Assembly: GCF_003574395.1 (NCBI RefSeq)
Contig: NZ_QMJY01000083.1
Coordinates: 62,001-126,000, forward strand
Direction of reading: 5' to 3'
Length of the DNA stretch: 64,000 bases
Source: Tabrizicola thermarum
Lineage (GTDB): Bacteria; Pseudomonadota; Alphaproteobacteria; Rhodobacterales; Rhodobacteraceae
A program made the position numbers and the translations under genes. Each line of letters opens with the position of its first letter. The first letter of the stretch is position 1. Under the pieces are notes generated by a model. That model was not told the origin of the DNA, made no database searches, and saw only the letters and a list, made by a program, of their open reading frames with translations. Positions 44,281-52,140 of the stretch are shown here, piece by piece.

Positions 44281-45309
44281 ATGGAGATACTGGTCGGGAC
44301 GACGAAGGGGCTGTTCGTGCTGGCGGGCGGTCGGGTCGAGGGGCCGTTCTGCGAGGGCTGGCCGATCAACCATGCGATCGGGCGCGGGGGAGAGATCCTG
44401 GCGGCCGGAGGCAGCGGCTGGCACGGCGCGGGGGTGTGGCGGCGATCGGGGGGTGAGTGGAGCGTGTCGACGGGGCCGTTCGAGGGGGCGGAGCAGCTGT
44501 GGTCGGTCTGTTACGACCGGGAGCGGGTGCTGGCGGGGTCGAAGCCGGCCTATCTGTATGAAAGCGTGGATGGGGGGGCGAGTTGGCGGCGGCTGGAGGC
44601 TCTGACGGATCAGCCGGGGGCGGATCAGTGGATGCCGGGGGCGGCGGGGCTGACGTTGCACACCATTCTGGCCGATCAGAAGGGGGGGATCTGGGTCGGG
44701 ATCTCGGCAGCGGGCGTGTTCGAAAGCCGCGACGGGGGCATGAGCTGGATCATGCGGAACCGGCGGGGGAACCGGCCGGGGCCGGCGGGGGCGCTGGCGC
44801 GGGATTGGGGGGATGGGGTGGAGTTCCGGGCCGAGGACGAGATCTTCTCCTGCGTCCACAACCTGGCCTTCGGGGCGGCCGAGGGGCTCATCTACATGCA
44901 GAACCACCAGGGGGTCTACCGGAGCCGGGATGGCGGCGCGGTGTGGGAGGAGGTGACGGAGGGGCTGCCCTCGACCTTCGGCTTTCCGGTGGCGGCGCAT
45001 CCTTCGAAGCCGGGGGTGTTCTGGGTCTTCCCGCTGAACGGCGACAACGAGGGGCGCTATCCGGTGGGGGCGCGGGCGCTGGTCTGGAGGACCGAGGACG
45101 GCGGCGAGACCTGGGCGGGTAAGGGCGCGGGGCTGCCGGAGCGGGACTGCTTCTTCACGGTGCTGCGGCAGGGGATGGCCGCCTGCGACGGCGGGGTGGC
45201 GTTCGGGACGAACTCGGGGTCGGTGTTTCTTAGCCGGGACGAGGGGGAGACCTGGGAGGAGGTCGCAAAGCATCTGCCGACGGTGCTGTCGGTGGAGTTC
45301 ATGGGGTAG
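44281..45309 (+). CDS. BNR/sialidase-like beta-propeller protein
   Basis: A 342-residue protein with several Asp-box/BNR-like repeats: YESVDGGASWRRLE, FESRDGGMSWIMRN, YRSRDGGAVWEEVT, WRTEDGGETWAGKG and LSRDEGETWEEV. These mark a beta-propeller of the sialidase/VPS10-like type. No signal peptide is visible, and the catalytic Arg triad of sialidases is not evident, so glycosidase activity is unproven. GGAGGAGGCGGCG precedes ATG 44281. It ends just before a family A palindrome. Confidence 0.8.
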   Translation: MEILVGTTKGLFVLAGGRVEGPFCEGWPINHAIGRGGEILAAGGSGWHGAGVWRRSGGEWSVSTGPFEGAEQLWSVCYDRERVLAGSKPAYLYESVDGGASWRRLEALTDQPGADQWMPGAAGLTLHTILADQKGGIWVGISAAGVFESRDGGMSWIMRNRRGNRPGPAGALARDWGDGVEFRAEDEIFSCVHNLAFGAAEGLIYMQNHQGVYRSRDGGAVWEEVTEGLPSTFGFPVAAHPSKPGVFWVFPLNGDNEGRYPVGARALVWRTEDGGETWAGKGAGLPERDCFFTVLRQGMAACDGGVAFGTNSGSVFLSRDEGETWEEVAKHLPTVLSVEFMG

Positions 45310-45311
45310 GG

Positions 45312-45385
45312 TGTCCACGCGTGGACAGGTTGGCGGCTCACGGGATTTCAAGCGGTTGGTTGTGGGCATTAGGGATTTGGTAAGG
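45312..45385 (+). repeat. 3'-end palindrome element (family A), copy 3
   Basis: The palindrome TGTCCACGCGTGGACA (45312-45327) begins 2 bases after the stop of the BNR gene. The block with AAGCGGTTGGTTGTGGG begins exactly 33 bases from the palindrome start (45345), then CATTAGGGATTTGGTAAGG. The palindrome differs in sequence from copies 1, 2 and 4 yet keeps length and symmetry, i.e. the arms have co-varied. Confidence 0.75.
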
Positions 45386-45476
45386 TCTGGTCCATGCAGG
45401 GTGGGGCGGGAATTGCTGACCTGCCAGCGGAATGTCGATGCCGTAAGGTCCGGCACCGGAACCGGGTGGAGGGACG

Positions 45477-45884
45477 ATGCCTGCGGTCATTTCGTTAGCG
45501 GTGGTCCTGGCGACGGTCTTCGGGACGGAATGGCTGGTCGACGGCTGGCTGGGCGAGGAGCGCAGGCGCTGGGTGGCCTATGCGGCGATCCCGATGATGC
45601 TGCTGTCGGGCGCGCTGGTGCAGGCAAGCGGGGTCAACGAAGTCACGCGCCTGTTGCGCAACGCGGTGCTGGGAGCCGGCATCGGCGTGGCGCTGAAGCG
45701 GTTCGGGCTGCGCGTGCCCCTGCTGCGCGGCGCTTTGCGGCTGATCGGAGTCGAGACTGAACCCGAAGCGCGCCCCGCCCCGGACCTGCGCTGGTCGCGG
45801 CTGTCGGAGGGACTGCTGATGATCGGGACGGGGCTGGGTCTGATGGGTCTTGGCATGATCTGGACCGGAGCCTTCGCGGGCTAG
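45477..45884 (+). CDS. Small membrane protein, unknown function
   Basis: A 135-residue protein with three or four hydrophobic segments: ISLAVVLATVFGTEWLVDG at the N-terminus, YAAIPMMLLSGALV, LRNAVLGAGIGVAL and GLLMIGTGLGLMGLGMIW at the C-terminus. No family recognised. TGGAGGGACG precedes ATG 45477 at good distance, so it is likely translated. It is upstream of, and could be cotranscribed with, the secreted protease gene 84 bases away. Confidence 0.6.
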   Translation: MPAVISLAVVLATVFGTEWLVDGWLGEERRRWVAYAAIPMMLLSGALVQASGVNEVTRLLRNAVLGAGIGVALKRFGLRVPLLRGALRLIGVETEPEARPAPDLRWSRLSEGLLMIGTGLGLMGLGMIWTGAFAG

Positions 45885-45967
45885 GAGACCCGCTTTGGGC
45901 CAGCGACACATGGCTTGACCGGCGTGCCGTCGGGATCTTCAATGTCCCGACCTGATGGAAGGCTTTC

Positions 45968-47377
45968 ATGCGCGCTGTACTGATCTTCTGGCTCATTCTC
46001 TATCCCGCTTGCGCCTGGGCCTTCACGACCGAGCAGCTGGCTGAGGACTTCGATGCGCGCTGGCTGACGGATCAGGAGAAGCGCTTTCTCCAGGCCGGGC
46101 TGGCCTTTGCCGGGGTCTACAACGGCATGATCGACGGGGCCTGGGGGCCCGGTAGCCAGCGGGCGCTGGAGCGGTTCACCCTGGCCGAAGGCGGGACAAG
46201 GCCTGTTACCAATGCCGATGCCGTCCTTGCGGCCATGGAGGCCTTCAAGGCCCTCGACAAGGAAGGCTGGGAGCGACAGTACAATGCCGATCTCGATCTG
46301 TCCTTTCTGGTGCCCACGAAGGTGCTGGGCGAAGGTGGCCGGTCTGATGTCTTTCTGAATTTCGACGTCCGTGGCCGCTCCATCGGCTATTCGCTGACCG
46401 TGCAGGGGCCGACGGGCACCGTGCAGTTGCACCAGTTCACGGAAGACAATTCAATGGTCGAGGTCTACAGGGTGCGACGTCCGACCGTCTGGATCACCTC
46501 GGGGCGGCGCGGGGACGGGACAAGCCTTTACACGCGATCGGATTATCGCCGGGGCGCCTGGTCCACGATCATGCTGTCCGGCACGGACCGGGATGCGGGG
46601 GCCTTTGCGGCGATCACCGGCAGCATCGCGCCGGGCTATGCCCCGGCCATCGGGGTTTCGCCGGGCAAACTTGTGGACGGGATCGCCACCCTGGCCGCGC
46701 TGCTGGAGCCGCCCGCAGCGTCCCAGACACCGGACAGTCAGGTGGCGCAGGCGCCCGAAGTCGTTCCTGCCGCAGGTTATGGCACCGGCTTTCTGGTCAC
46801 GGCAAGCGGCGATGTGCTGACAAATCGACATGTCATCGCCGCATGCGCGCGTTTGTCGATCGATGGCCAGGCGGCGCGGGTGATTGCCGAGGACAAGGTG
46901 TTCGATCTTGCCTTGTTGCGGGCCGAGGGTCTGGTCGGCCATGCACCCGCCCCCTTTGCACAGGACCCGGCGCGACTGAATTCCGATGTCACCGTGGCGG
47001 GCTATCCCCTGCCCGAACTGCTGGGCGGGCTGAACATCACGCGAGGGGCGGTGACCAGTCTGAAGGGGATCGGCGGCGACGGGATCAACATGCAGATCTC
47101 GGCCCCGGTGCAGCCGGGCAATTCCGGGGGGCCGGTCCTGAACGGGGCAGGGCAGGTCGTCGGCGTCGTGGTCGCGCGGCTGAGCGACAGCTATGCGATG
47201 AAGACCTATGATACGGTGCCGCAGAACGTGAATTTCGCGATCCGGGGCGAGATTGCAAAACTGTTCCTTGCGCAGAACGGGGTCGATCCGGTGGTAGAGC
47301 CGGCAGGCGCGCCCTTGCCGCCGGAAGAGCTGGCCGAGGTTGCGCAGGCATTCACCCGGCTGGTCACCTGCAACTGA
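45968..47377 (+). CDS. Secreted trypsin-like serine protease with peptidoglycan-binding-like N-domain
   Basis: A 469-residue exported protein. A signal peptide (MRAVLIFWLILYPACAWA) is followed by a peptidoglycan-binding-like repeat (FLQAGLAFAGVYNGMIDGAWGPGSQRALERF), a middle domain of unknown fold (about 90-250), and a C-terminal S1 protease domain. The catalytic triad is His 288 (TNRHVI), Asp 313 (FDLALL) and Ser 386 (PGNSGGP). No PDZ domain is present, unlike DegP. It may act at the cell envelope. A hairpin terminator follows immediately. Confidence 0.88.
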   Translation: MRAVLIFWLILYPACAWAFTTEQLAEDFDARWLTDQEKRFLQAGLAFAGVYNGMIDGAWGPGSQRALERFTLAEGGTRPVTNADAVLAAMEAFKALDKEGWERQYNADLDLSFLVPTKVLGEGGRSDVFLNFDVRGRSIGYSLTVQGPTGTVQLHQFTEDNSMVEVYRVRRPTVWITSGRRGDGTSLYTRSDYRRGAWSTIMLSGTDRDAGAFAAITGSIAPGYAPAIGVSPGKLVDGIATLAALLEPPAASQTPDSQVAQAPEVVPAAGYGTGFLVTASGDVLTNRHVIAACARLSIDGQAARVIAEDKVFDLALLRAEGLVGHAPAPFAQDPARLNSDVTVAGYPLPELLGGLNITRGAVTSLKGIGGDGINMQISAPVQPGNSGGPVLNGAGQVVGVVVARLSDSYAMKTYDTVPQNVNFAIRGEIAKLFLAQNGVDPVVEPAGAPLPPEELAEVAQAFTRLVTCN

Positions 47378-47378
47378 A

Positions 47379-47402
47379 AGAGCGCGCCCGCAGGCGCGCT
47401 CT
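47379..47402 (+). terminator. Terminator between convergent protease and iron-binding-protein genes
   Basis: A 10-bp stem (AGAGCGCGCC/GGCGCGCTCT) with a 4-base loop CGCA begins 1 base after the protease stop. There is no T run, so it may be a bidirectional, weak or Rho-assisted terminator. Confidence 0.6.
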
Positions 47403-47444
47403 GGCAGGAGAGCCGGAGGGATCCCGGCCCGCGGGCTTGTCGGA

Positions 47445-48443
47445 TCAGCCGTCGAAGTTCACCGTCTCCATGATCTTCAGCGCCGCCGCACGGGCCTTGG
47501 CGATGTCGGCAAGCGGTGTCGGGTCGGCGGTGAAATCGCCCCAGGAGGCGACCACGGCCGAGCGTTCCACGCCCGGTTTCACCGGGTATTCGTTGTTGGT
47601 CTCGGCATAGATCTTCTGCGCTTCGTCGCCGGACAGCCATTCCATGAACTTCAGCGCGTTTTCCTTGTTCGGGGCGGATTTGGTCATCGCCACGCCCGAG
47701 ATGTTCAGATGCGAGCCGCCGCCCTCGAACACCGGGAAGGTCACGGTCACGGCTTCGGCCGCCGCGCGCTGTTCGGGGTCGGCCAGCATCTGGCCGATGT
47801 AGTAGGTGTTGCCGATCGCGATATCGCATTCGCCTGCCGCGATCGCCTTGACCTGGTCGCGGTCGCCGCCGTCAGGCTTGCGGGCGAGATTGGCCTTGAG
47901 ACCCTCGGCCCATTTCGAGGCATAGTCCTCGCCGTGGTGGACGATCATGGCACCGAGCAGCGCGATGTTGTAGTCGTTCAGCCCCGAGCGCGAGCAGATG
48001 CGGCCCTTCCACTTGTCCGAGGCGAGATCCTCGTAGGTGGTGATCTCGGCCGGATCGACGCGGTCCTTCGCGGCATAGACGATGCGGGCGCGCGCGGTCA
48101 GGCCGAACCAGTGGTCGTTCGGGTCGCGCAGGGTTTCGGGGATGTTCGCCTCCAGCACCTCGGACTGCACGGGCTGGGTGACATCGGCGTCGACGATCTG
48201 CATCAGGCGGGCGATGTCGACGGTCAGGACCAGATCGGCGGGCGAGCGGTCGCCCTCGGCCACCAGGCGTTCGGCCATGCCCTTGTCGACGAAGGCCACG
48301 TTCACCTTGATGCCGGTCTCGGCGGTGAAGGCATCGACGAGGGGCTGGATCAGCTCGGGCTGGCGATGGGAATAGACGTTGACTTCCTGGGCAAGTGCCG
48401 GGACCGAGCAGGCAAGAAGGGCAAGGGTGGAGAGACGGAACAT
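47445..48443 (-). CDS. afuA: Fe(3+) ABC transporter substrate-binding protein (AfuA/FbpA type)
   Basis: A 332-residue periplasmic ferric-ion-binding protein. It has a signal peptide (MFRLSTLALLACSVPALAQE), VNVYSHRQPELIQPLVDAFTAETGIKVNV and the iron-binding Tyr-Tyr in IAIGNTYYIGQML. Its permease (FbpB) and ATPase (FbpC) are not adjacent; they must be elsewhere or the protein is an orphan. A sigma-70-type promoter with an overlapping inverted repeat precedes it, consistent with iron-responsive repression. The stop is 44 bases from the convergent protease terminator. Confidence 0.92.
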   Translation of the reverse strand: MFRLSTLALLACSVPALAQEVNVYSHRQPELIQPLVDAFTAETGIKVNVAFVDKGMAERLVAEGDRSPADLVLTVDIARLMQIVDADVTQPVQSEVLEANIPETLRDPNDHWFGLTARARIVYAAKDRVDPAEITTYEDLASDKWKGRICSRSGLNDYNIALLGAMIVHHGEDYASKWAEGLKANLARKPDGGDRDQVKAIAAGECDIAIGNTYYIGQMLADPEQRAAAEAVTVTFPVFEGGGSHLNISGVAMTKSAPNKENALKFMEWLSGDEAQKIYAETNNEYPVKPGVERSAVVASWGDFTADPTPLADIAKARAAALKIMETVNFDG

Positions 48444-48458
48444 GGTTGAGTCCTTTAG

Positions 48459-48504
48459 TCAGGTTTGCCGGGACGTATAAACCTGACTGTTTTGCTTTGG
48501 TCAA
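48459..48504 (-). promoter_or_regulatory. Promoter with overlapping inverted repeat upstream of the iron-binding gene
   Basis: On the - strand, TTGACC (48504-48499) is separated by exactly 17 bases from TTTATA (48481-48476), a good sigma-70-type -35/-10 pair. A perfect 8-bp inverted repeat TCAGGTTT-N12-AAACCTGA (48486-48459) covers the -10 and start region. It could be a repressor operator, as expected for an iron-regulated gene. Confidence 0.65.
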
Positions 48505-48555
48505 GTGGTTGAGTGATTTGCTCGGCAATTCCGCGCCGCGGCGCCGGTTGCAGGC

Positions 48556-48595
48556 GGCGGAGCCTTCGGCAGGGATATTTGCAGAAGGGAAAGGG
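48556..48595 (-). repeat. Pyrimidine/CAAATA element (family C), copy 2
   Basis: Directly after the mazG stop, on its sense strand, is CCCTTTCCCTTCTGCAAATA followed by TCCCTGCCGAAGG. This matches the arrangement after dgt (CTTTCTTCTGC ... CAAATACTCTCCGG) in the same sense orientation. The following GCCGAAGGC/GCCGCCTGC region can form a GC hairpin. Role probably in 3'-end formation. Confidence 0.5.
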
Positions 48596-49399
48596 TCAGG
48601 GGCGGGCCTTGTCTTCTGCCTTGGCGCGGTTCCACAGCGCGTCCATCTCGGCCAGGGTGCTGTCGGCGGGGGTGCGGCCCTGTTCGGCGAGCCAGTCCTC
48701 GATCCGGGCGAAGCGGCGGGTGAACTTGGCGTTGGCGGCGCGCAGGGCGGCTTCGGGATCGACCTTCAGGTGGCGGGCGAGGTTGGCCATGACGAAGAGG
48801 AGGTCGCCGATTTCTTCGGTGAGGGCGTCATGGGTGAGGGTGTCGCGGGCCTCGGTCACTTCGCGGGCCTCCTCGACCAGCTTGTCGAGGACCTGGTCGG
48901 TGGAGGGCCAGTCGAAGCCGACGCGGGCGGCGCGGTTCTGGAGTTTGAGCGCGCGGGTGAGGGCGGGAAGCGAGGCGGCGATGCCGTCGAGCGTGCGGGC
49001 GGCCCCGCGTTCGCGGGCCTTCTGCGCCTCCCAGTCCCGGGTCTGCTGCTCGGCGGTCTTGTCCCGGCTTTCGGTGCCGAAGACATGCGGGTGGCGGGCG
49101 ATCATCTTGTCGGAGATGGCGGCGACGACGTCGGCGAAGGTGAAGTGCCCGGCCTCGGCGGCCAGCTGGGCATGGTAGACGGTCTGGAACAGAAGGTCGC
49201 CGAGTTCCAGGCGAAGATCGTCCCAGTCCTGCCTGTCGATGGCGTCGGCGACTTCATGCGCCTCTTCCAGCGTGTAGGGGGCGATGGTGGCGAAGGTCTG
49301 CTGGATGTCCCAGGGGCAGCCGGTGTCAGGGTCGCGGAGCGCGGCCATGATGGCGAGAAGGCGGTCGATGCCGGTGGGGGGGAGTGTGTCGGTGGTCAT
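48596..49399 (-). CDS. mazG: Nucleoside triphosphate pyrophosphohydrolase MazG
   Basis: A 267-residue all-alpha NTP pyrophosphatase that cleans non-canonical nucleotides and affects stringent-response signalling. Both MazG domains are present: the first with the start of the family DPDTGCPWDIQQTF and LEEAHEVADAI ... LRLELGDLLFQ, the second with VEEAREVTEAR ... LTEEIGDLLFVMAN. The ATG at 49399 is preferred over the TTG at 49402; AAGG lies 6 bases upstream. A family C element follows its stop. Confidence 0.94.
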   Translation of the reverse strand: MTTDTLPPTGIDRLLAIMAALRDPDTGCPWDIQQTFATIAPYTLEEAHEVADAIDRQDWDDLRLELGDLLFQTVYHAQLAAEAGHFTFADVVAAISDKMIARHPHVFGTESRDKTAEQQTRDWEAQKARERGAARTLDGIAASLPALTRALKLQNRAARVGFDWPSTDQVLDKLVEEAREVTEARDTLTHDALTEEIGDLLFVMANLARHLKVDPEAALRAANAKFTRRFARIEDWLAEQGRTPADSTLAEMDALWNRAKAEDKARP

Positions 49400-49407
49400 C
49401 AAAGCCT

Positions 49408-49434
49408 TGCGCCCGGAACGGATGTCCGGGCGCA
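49408..49434 (-). terminator. Candidate terminator after the outer-membrane protein gene
   Basis: A 10-bp stem TGCGCCCGGA/TCCGGGCGCA with a 7-base loop lies between the beta-barrel gene stop and the mazG start, both on the - strand. It has no T run, so it may only partially terminate. Confidence 0.5.
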
Positions 49435-49473
49435 GGATAGGGATTTGGCGGGCGGTGTCACGCCCCGCTGCGG

Positions 49474-50091
49474 TCAGAAGCTGAGGCCGACGCGGAGGCC
49501 AACCGTATTCACCGTGGTATCGAGATCAAACGTGTCGGCGTCGTTCCGCCCGTCCAGGTTCCGACGCGTATAATCGATCCCGACGAAAATTCTGCTGGAG
49601 ACGGCAACATCCACGCCCACACCATAGGAAATGCCCGAGAGAGTGGCGCCGTCGGTCCCATTGATGGTCATTTCCGCTCTGGAATAGCCCAAAGCACCGT
49701 AGACAAGGACCTTGCCCGCCGACAATCCGATGCGTCCCCGCAGGTCAAGCATCGAGTCGAAGGTATCGTCGCCGCCACCACCGATCACAACCGTATCCGT
49801 CGAAGCGTACGCGAGTTCACCGCCATAGACCATTTGTCCGCGCTGAATATTGTATCCGACGAATGCTCCAGTGGCCTTGTCGCTGTCGAGTTCGAAGTCG
49901 GCAAAGCTGTCGTTCAAATCGCCGCCCGTTTTCCCATAGGACAGACCGACATAGGGCCCCGACCAATCATGCACGTCAGTCGCCGCCGGAGCGGCGGCGG
50001 GCATCGGGTCATCGGCGACCATGGTCGGGCCACCGGCAAGGGCCGGGCCGGTCAGGGCCGCAAGGGCGGCAATTGCAAGCGCGGTTTTCAT
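49474..50091 (-). CDS. Outer-membrane beta-barrel protein (Omp25/RopB-like)
   Basis: A 205-residue exported protein. A signal peptide (MKTALAIAALAALTGPALAG) precedes WSGPYVGLSYGKTGG, typical of small porin-like OMP_b-brl barrels, with alternating strands such as MVYGGELAYAS, VLVYGALGYSRAE, RIFVGIDYTRRNL and the terminal VNTVGLRVGLSF ending in Phe, the usual outer-membrane insertion signal. It probably forms an eight-stranded barrel. Codon use is less GC-biased than neighbours. Confidence 0.85.
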   Translation of the reverse strand: MKTALAIAALAALTGPALAGGPTMVADDPMPAAAPAATDVHDWSGPYVGLSYGKTGGDLNDSFADFELDSDKATGAFVGYNIQRGQMVYGGELAYASTDTVVIGGGGDDTFDSMLDLRGRIGLSAGKVLVYGALGYSRAEMTINGTDGATLSGISYGVGVDVAVSSRIFVGIDYTRRNLDGRNDADTFDLDTTVNTVGLRVGLSF

Positions 50092-50346
50092 TTTACTGCT
50101 CTCCTTGGTGAAGACTTGTCATATTCGTATAACAGGGTTCCTGCTGATGGCGGCGGTCTGCCGGGCAGAGTGATTCGCATTTCCGAAACGTGATGCATTT
50201 TCGCATCGCTGCCGTCGGCGTGGCCCTGGACGCAACGGCGGAGGTAGGGCAAACCGGAGCGTTTCCGGCGCCGGGTGCTACGCTTCGATCATTGCGGTCG
50301 CCCGCGATTTCCGATTTGCTCGCAGGGCACCGCGAAGGAGTCCGCA

Positions 50347-51510
50347 ATGCCCGTTCTGAACCGTATCGCGTCCTATGCCGAAGAGATGAAGGGATGGCGG
50401 CGGCATCTGCACATGCACCCGGAGCTGGGGTTCGAGTGTCACCAGACCGCGGCCTGGATCACCGAACGGCTGCGCGAGATCGGGGTGGACGAGATCCACG
50501 AAGGCATCGCGAAGACCGGAATCGTGGCGCTGATCCGGGGCCGCACCGAGGGCCCGGTGATCGGCCTGCGCGCGGACATGGACGCGCTGCCGATCGAGGA
50601 ACTGACCGGCGCGCCCCATGCCAGCACGGTCAAGGGCAGGATGCATGCCTGCGGGCATGACGGGCATGTGACGATGCTGCTGGGGGCGGCGAAATATCTG
50701 GCCGAGACGCGGAACTTTGCCGGAACCGTGGCGCTGATCTTCCAGCCGGCGGAAGAGGACGGCGGCGGCGGCCAGGTCATGGTGCAGGAGGGCATCATGG
50801 ACCGCTTCGGCATCGGGCAGGTCTACGGCATCCATAACGCTCCGAACATCCCCTTCGGGCATTTCCAGACCACGCCGGGGCCGTTGATGGCCAGCGTCGA
50901 TACGGCGGTGGTCAAGGTCACGGGGCGCGGCGGGCATGGCGCCACGCCGCACGAATGCGTCGATCCGGTGGTGGCTATCGTCGGCATGGTGCAGGCGGTG
51001 CAGACGATCATCCCGCGCAACGTCCATGCGCTGGACGAGGCGGTGATCTCGGTCACGATGATCCACGCCGGGACCGCGTCGAACATCATCCCTGAAGAGG
51101 GGTTCTTCGCCGCCACGATCCGCTGCTTCAAGCCGGATGTGCGGGCGCTGCTGAAACGGCGGTTCCACGAGATCGTCGAGGGCCATGCGGCAGCCTATGG
51201 CGTGAAGGCCGAGATCAATTACGACTGGGGCTATCCCGCGACGATCAATCACGAGGACGAGGCGGAGTTCGCTGCCGAAGTCGCGCGGGAGGTCTCGGGC
51301 GCGGATGCGGTGGATGCGCGGGCCAACCGCGAGATGGGGTCGGAGGATTTCAGCTACATGCTGGAGGCGCGGCCGGGGGCTTACCTGTTCCTGGGCACCG
51401 GGCCGGGGGCGGGGCTGCACCATCCCGCCTACGACTTCAACGACGAGGCGGCCCCCATCGGGGCCAGCTTCTTCGCGCGGCTGGTGGAGCGGGCGCAGCC
51501 GGTGGTCTGA
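50347..51510 (+). CDS. M20 family amidohydrolase
   Basis: A 387-residue metallohydrolase of the hippurate hydrolase/N-acyl-amino-acid amidohydrolase group (M20D). Metal and catalytic motifs are HMHPELGFECHQTA, MHACGHDGHVTMLL, FQPAEEDGGGGQVM and GIHNAPNIPFG. It cleaves an N-acyl or carboxamide bond; the substrate is unknown. A clean GAAGGAG precedes ATG 50347. Next is a small exported protein gene 24 bases away. Confidence 0.93.
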   Translation: MPVLNRIASYAEEMKGWRRHLHMHPELGFECHQTAAWITERLREIGVDEIHEGIAKTGIVALIRGRTEGPVIGLRADMDALPIEELTGAPHASTVKGRMHACGHDGHVTMLLGAAKYLAETRNFAGTVALIFQPAEEDGGGGQVMVQEGIMDRFGIGQVYGIHNAPNIPFGHFQTTPGPLMASVDTAVVKVTGRGGHGATPHECVDPVVAIVGMVQAVQTIIPRNVHALDEAVISVTMIHAGTASNIIPEEGFFAATIRCFKPDVRALLKRRFHEIVEGHAAAYGVKAEINYDWGYPATINHEDEAEFAAEVAREVSGADAVDARANREMGSEDFSYMLEARPGAYLFLGTGPGAGLHHPAYDFNDEAAPIGASFFARLVERAQPVV

Positions 51511-51534
51511 CGGGTTTTGGCGAGGAGTTTCAGG

Positions 51535-51945
51535 ATGATGCGGGTCGGAGTTGCAGTTGCGTTCCTGGGTCTGGTGGCGGGTGTCGCGCAGGCGGACATC
51601 ATTCAGTTCCGCTCGCCCACCGGGAACATCAACTGCATCATGGTCAGCGACCCCTCCGGCGCGACGGCGCGCTGCGATCTGACGGAGTTGACGCCGAGCT
51701 ACACCAGGCGACCGGCGGGGTGCAAGTTCGACTGGGGGCGGTCCTTTGCGGTGGGCAACACCGGCAAGGGCTATCTGGCCTGCGTGTCGGATGCCGTGGG
51801 CGGCGCGGGCCTGGCGGTGCTGCGCTATGGTCAGGCGGTGTCGCTGGGCGGGATCTCTTGCGTCTCGGCCGAGTCGGGCATGACCTGCACCAATGCCAAG
51901 GGCCACGGGTTCAGCGTGTCGAAGGCAAAGCAGAAGCTGTTCTGA
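51535..51945 (+). CDS. Small secreted DUF6636-type protein
   Basis: A 136-residue protein with a signal peptide (MMRVGVAVAFLGLVAGVAQAD) and FRSPTGNINCIMVSDPSGATARCDL, the hallmark of DUF6636. Six cysteines (in NCIM, RCDL, GCKF, ACVS, SCVS, TCTN) are well placed for three disulfides. Function unknown. GAGGAGTTTCAGG precedes ATG 51535. It is close behind the amidohydrolase gene, so probably cotranscribed. Confidence 0.75.
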   Translation: MMRVGVAVAFLGLVAGVAQADIIQFRSPTGNINCIMVSDPSGATARCDLTELTPSYTRRPAGCKFDWGRSFAVGNTGKGYLACVSDAVGGAGLAVLRYGQAVSLGGISCVSAESGMTCTNAKGHGFSVSKAKQKLF

Positions 51946-52140
51946 CCCCGGCCACCTGCGAATCGCGGGTGTGGTCGGCCCCGGGCGGGCGACGGTCCCA
52001 ATGGGGGCCGGATCAACCTTTGGACACCATATCTGGGTGACCCGCAACCTTTGGACGCTCCAGGGGGCTGGCCGGATTTTGACCGGACTGCTAGTCTGTC
52101 GTTGTTATCCATTTGTGTCATTCAACGACGGAGACCGCAC

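Noticed and set aside
44281-45309. BNR protein as an exo-alpha-sialidase
   Set aside because: Asp-boxes are visible but the catalytic arginines and the signal peptide of typical sialidases are not, so an enzymatic name is not supported.
45968-47377. Protease as DegP/HtrA
   Set aside because: It lacks a PDZ domain and has an N-terminal peptidoglycan-binding-like part instead; called trypsin-like only.
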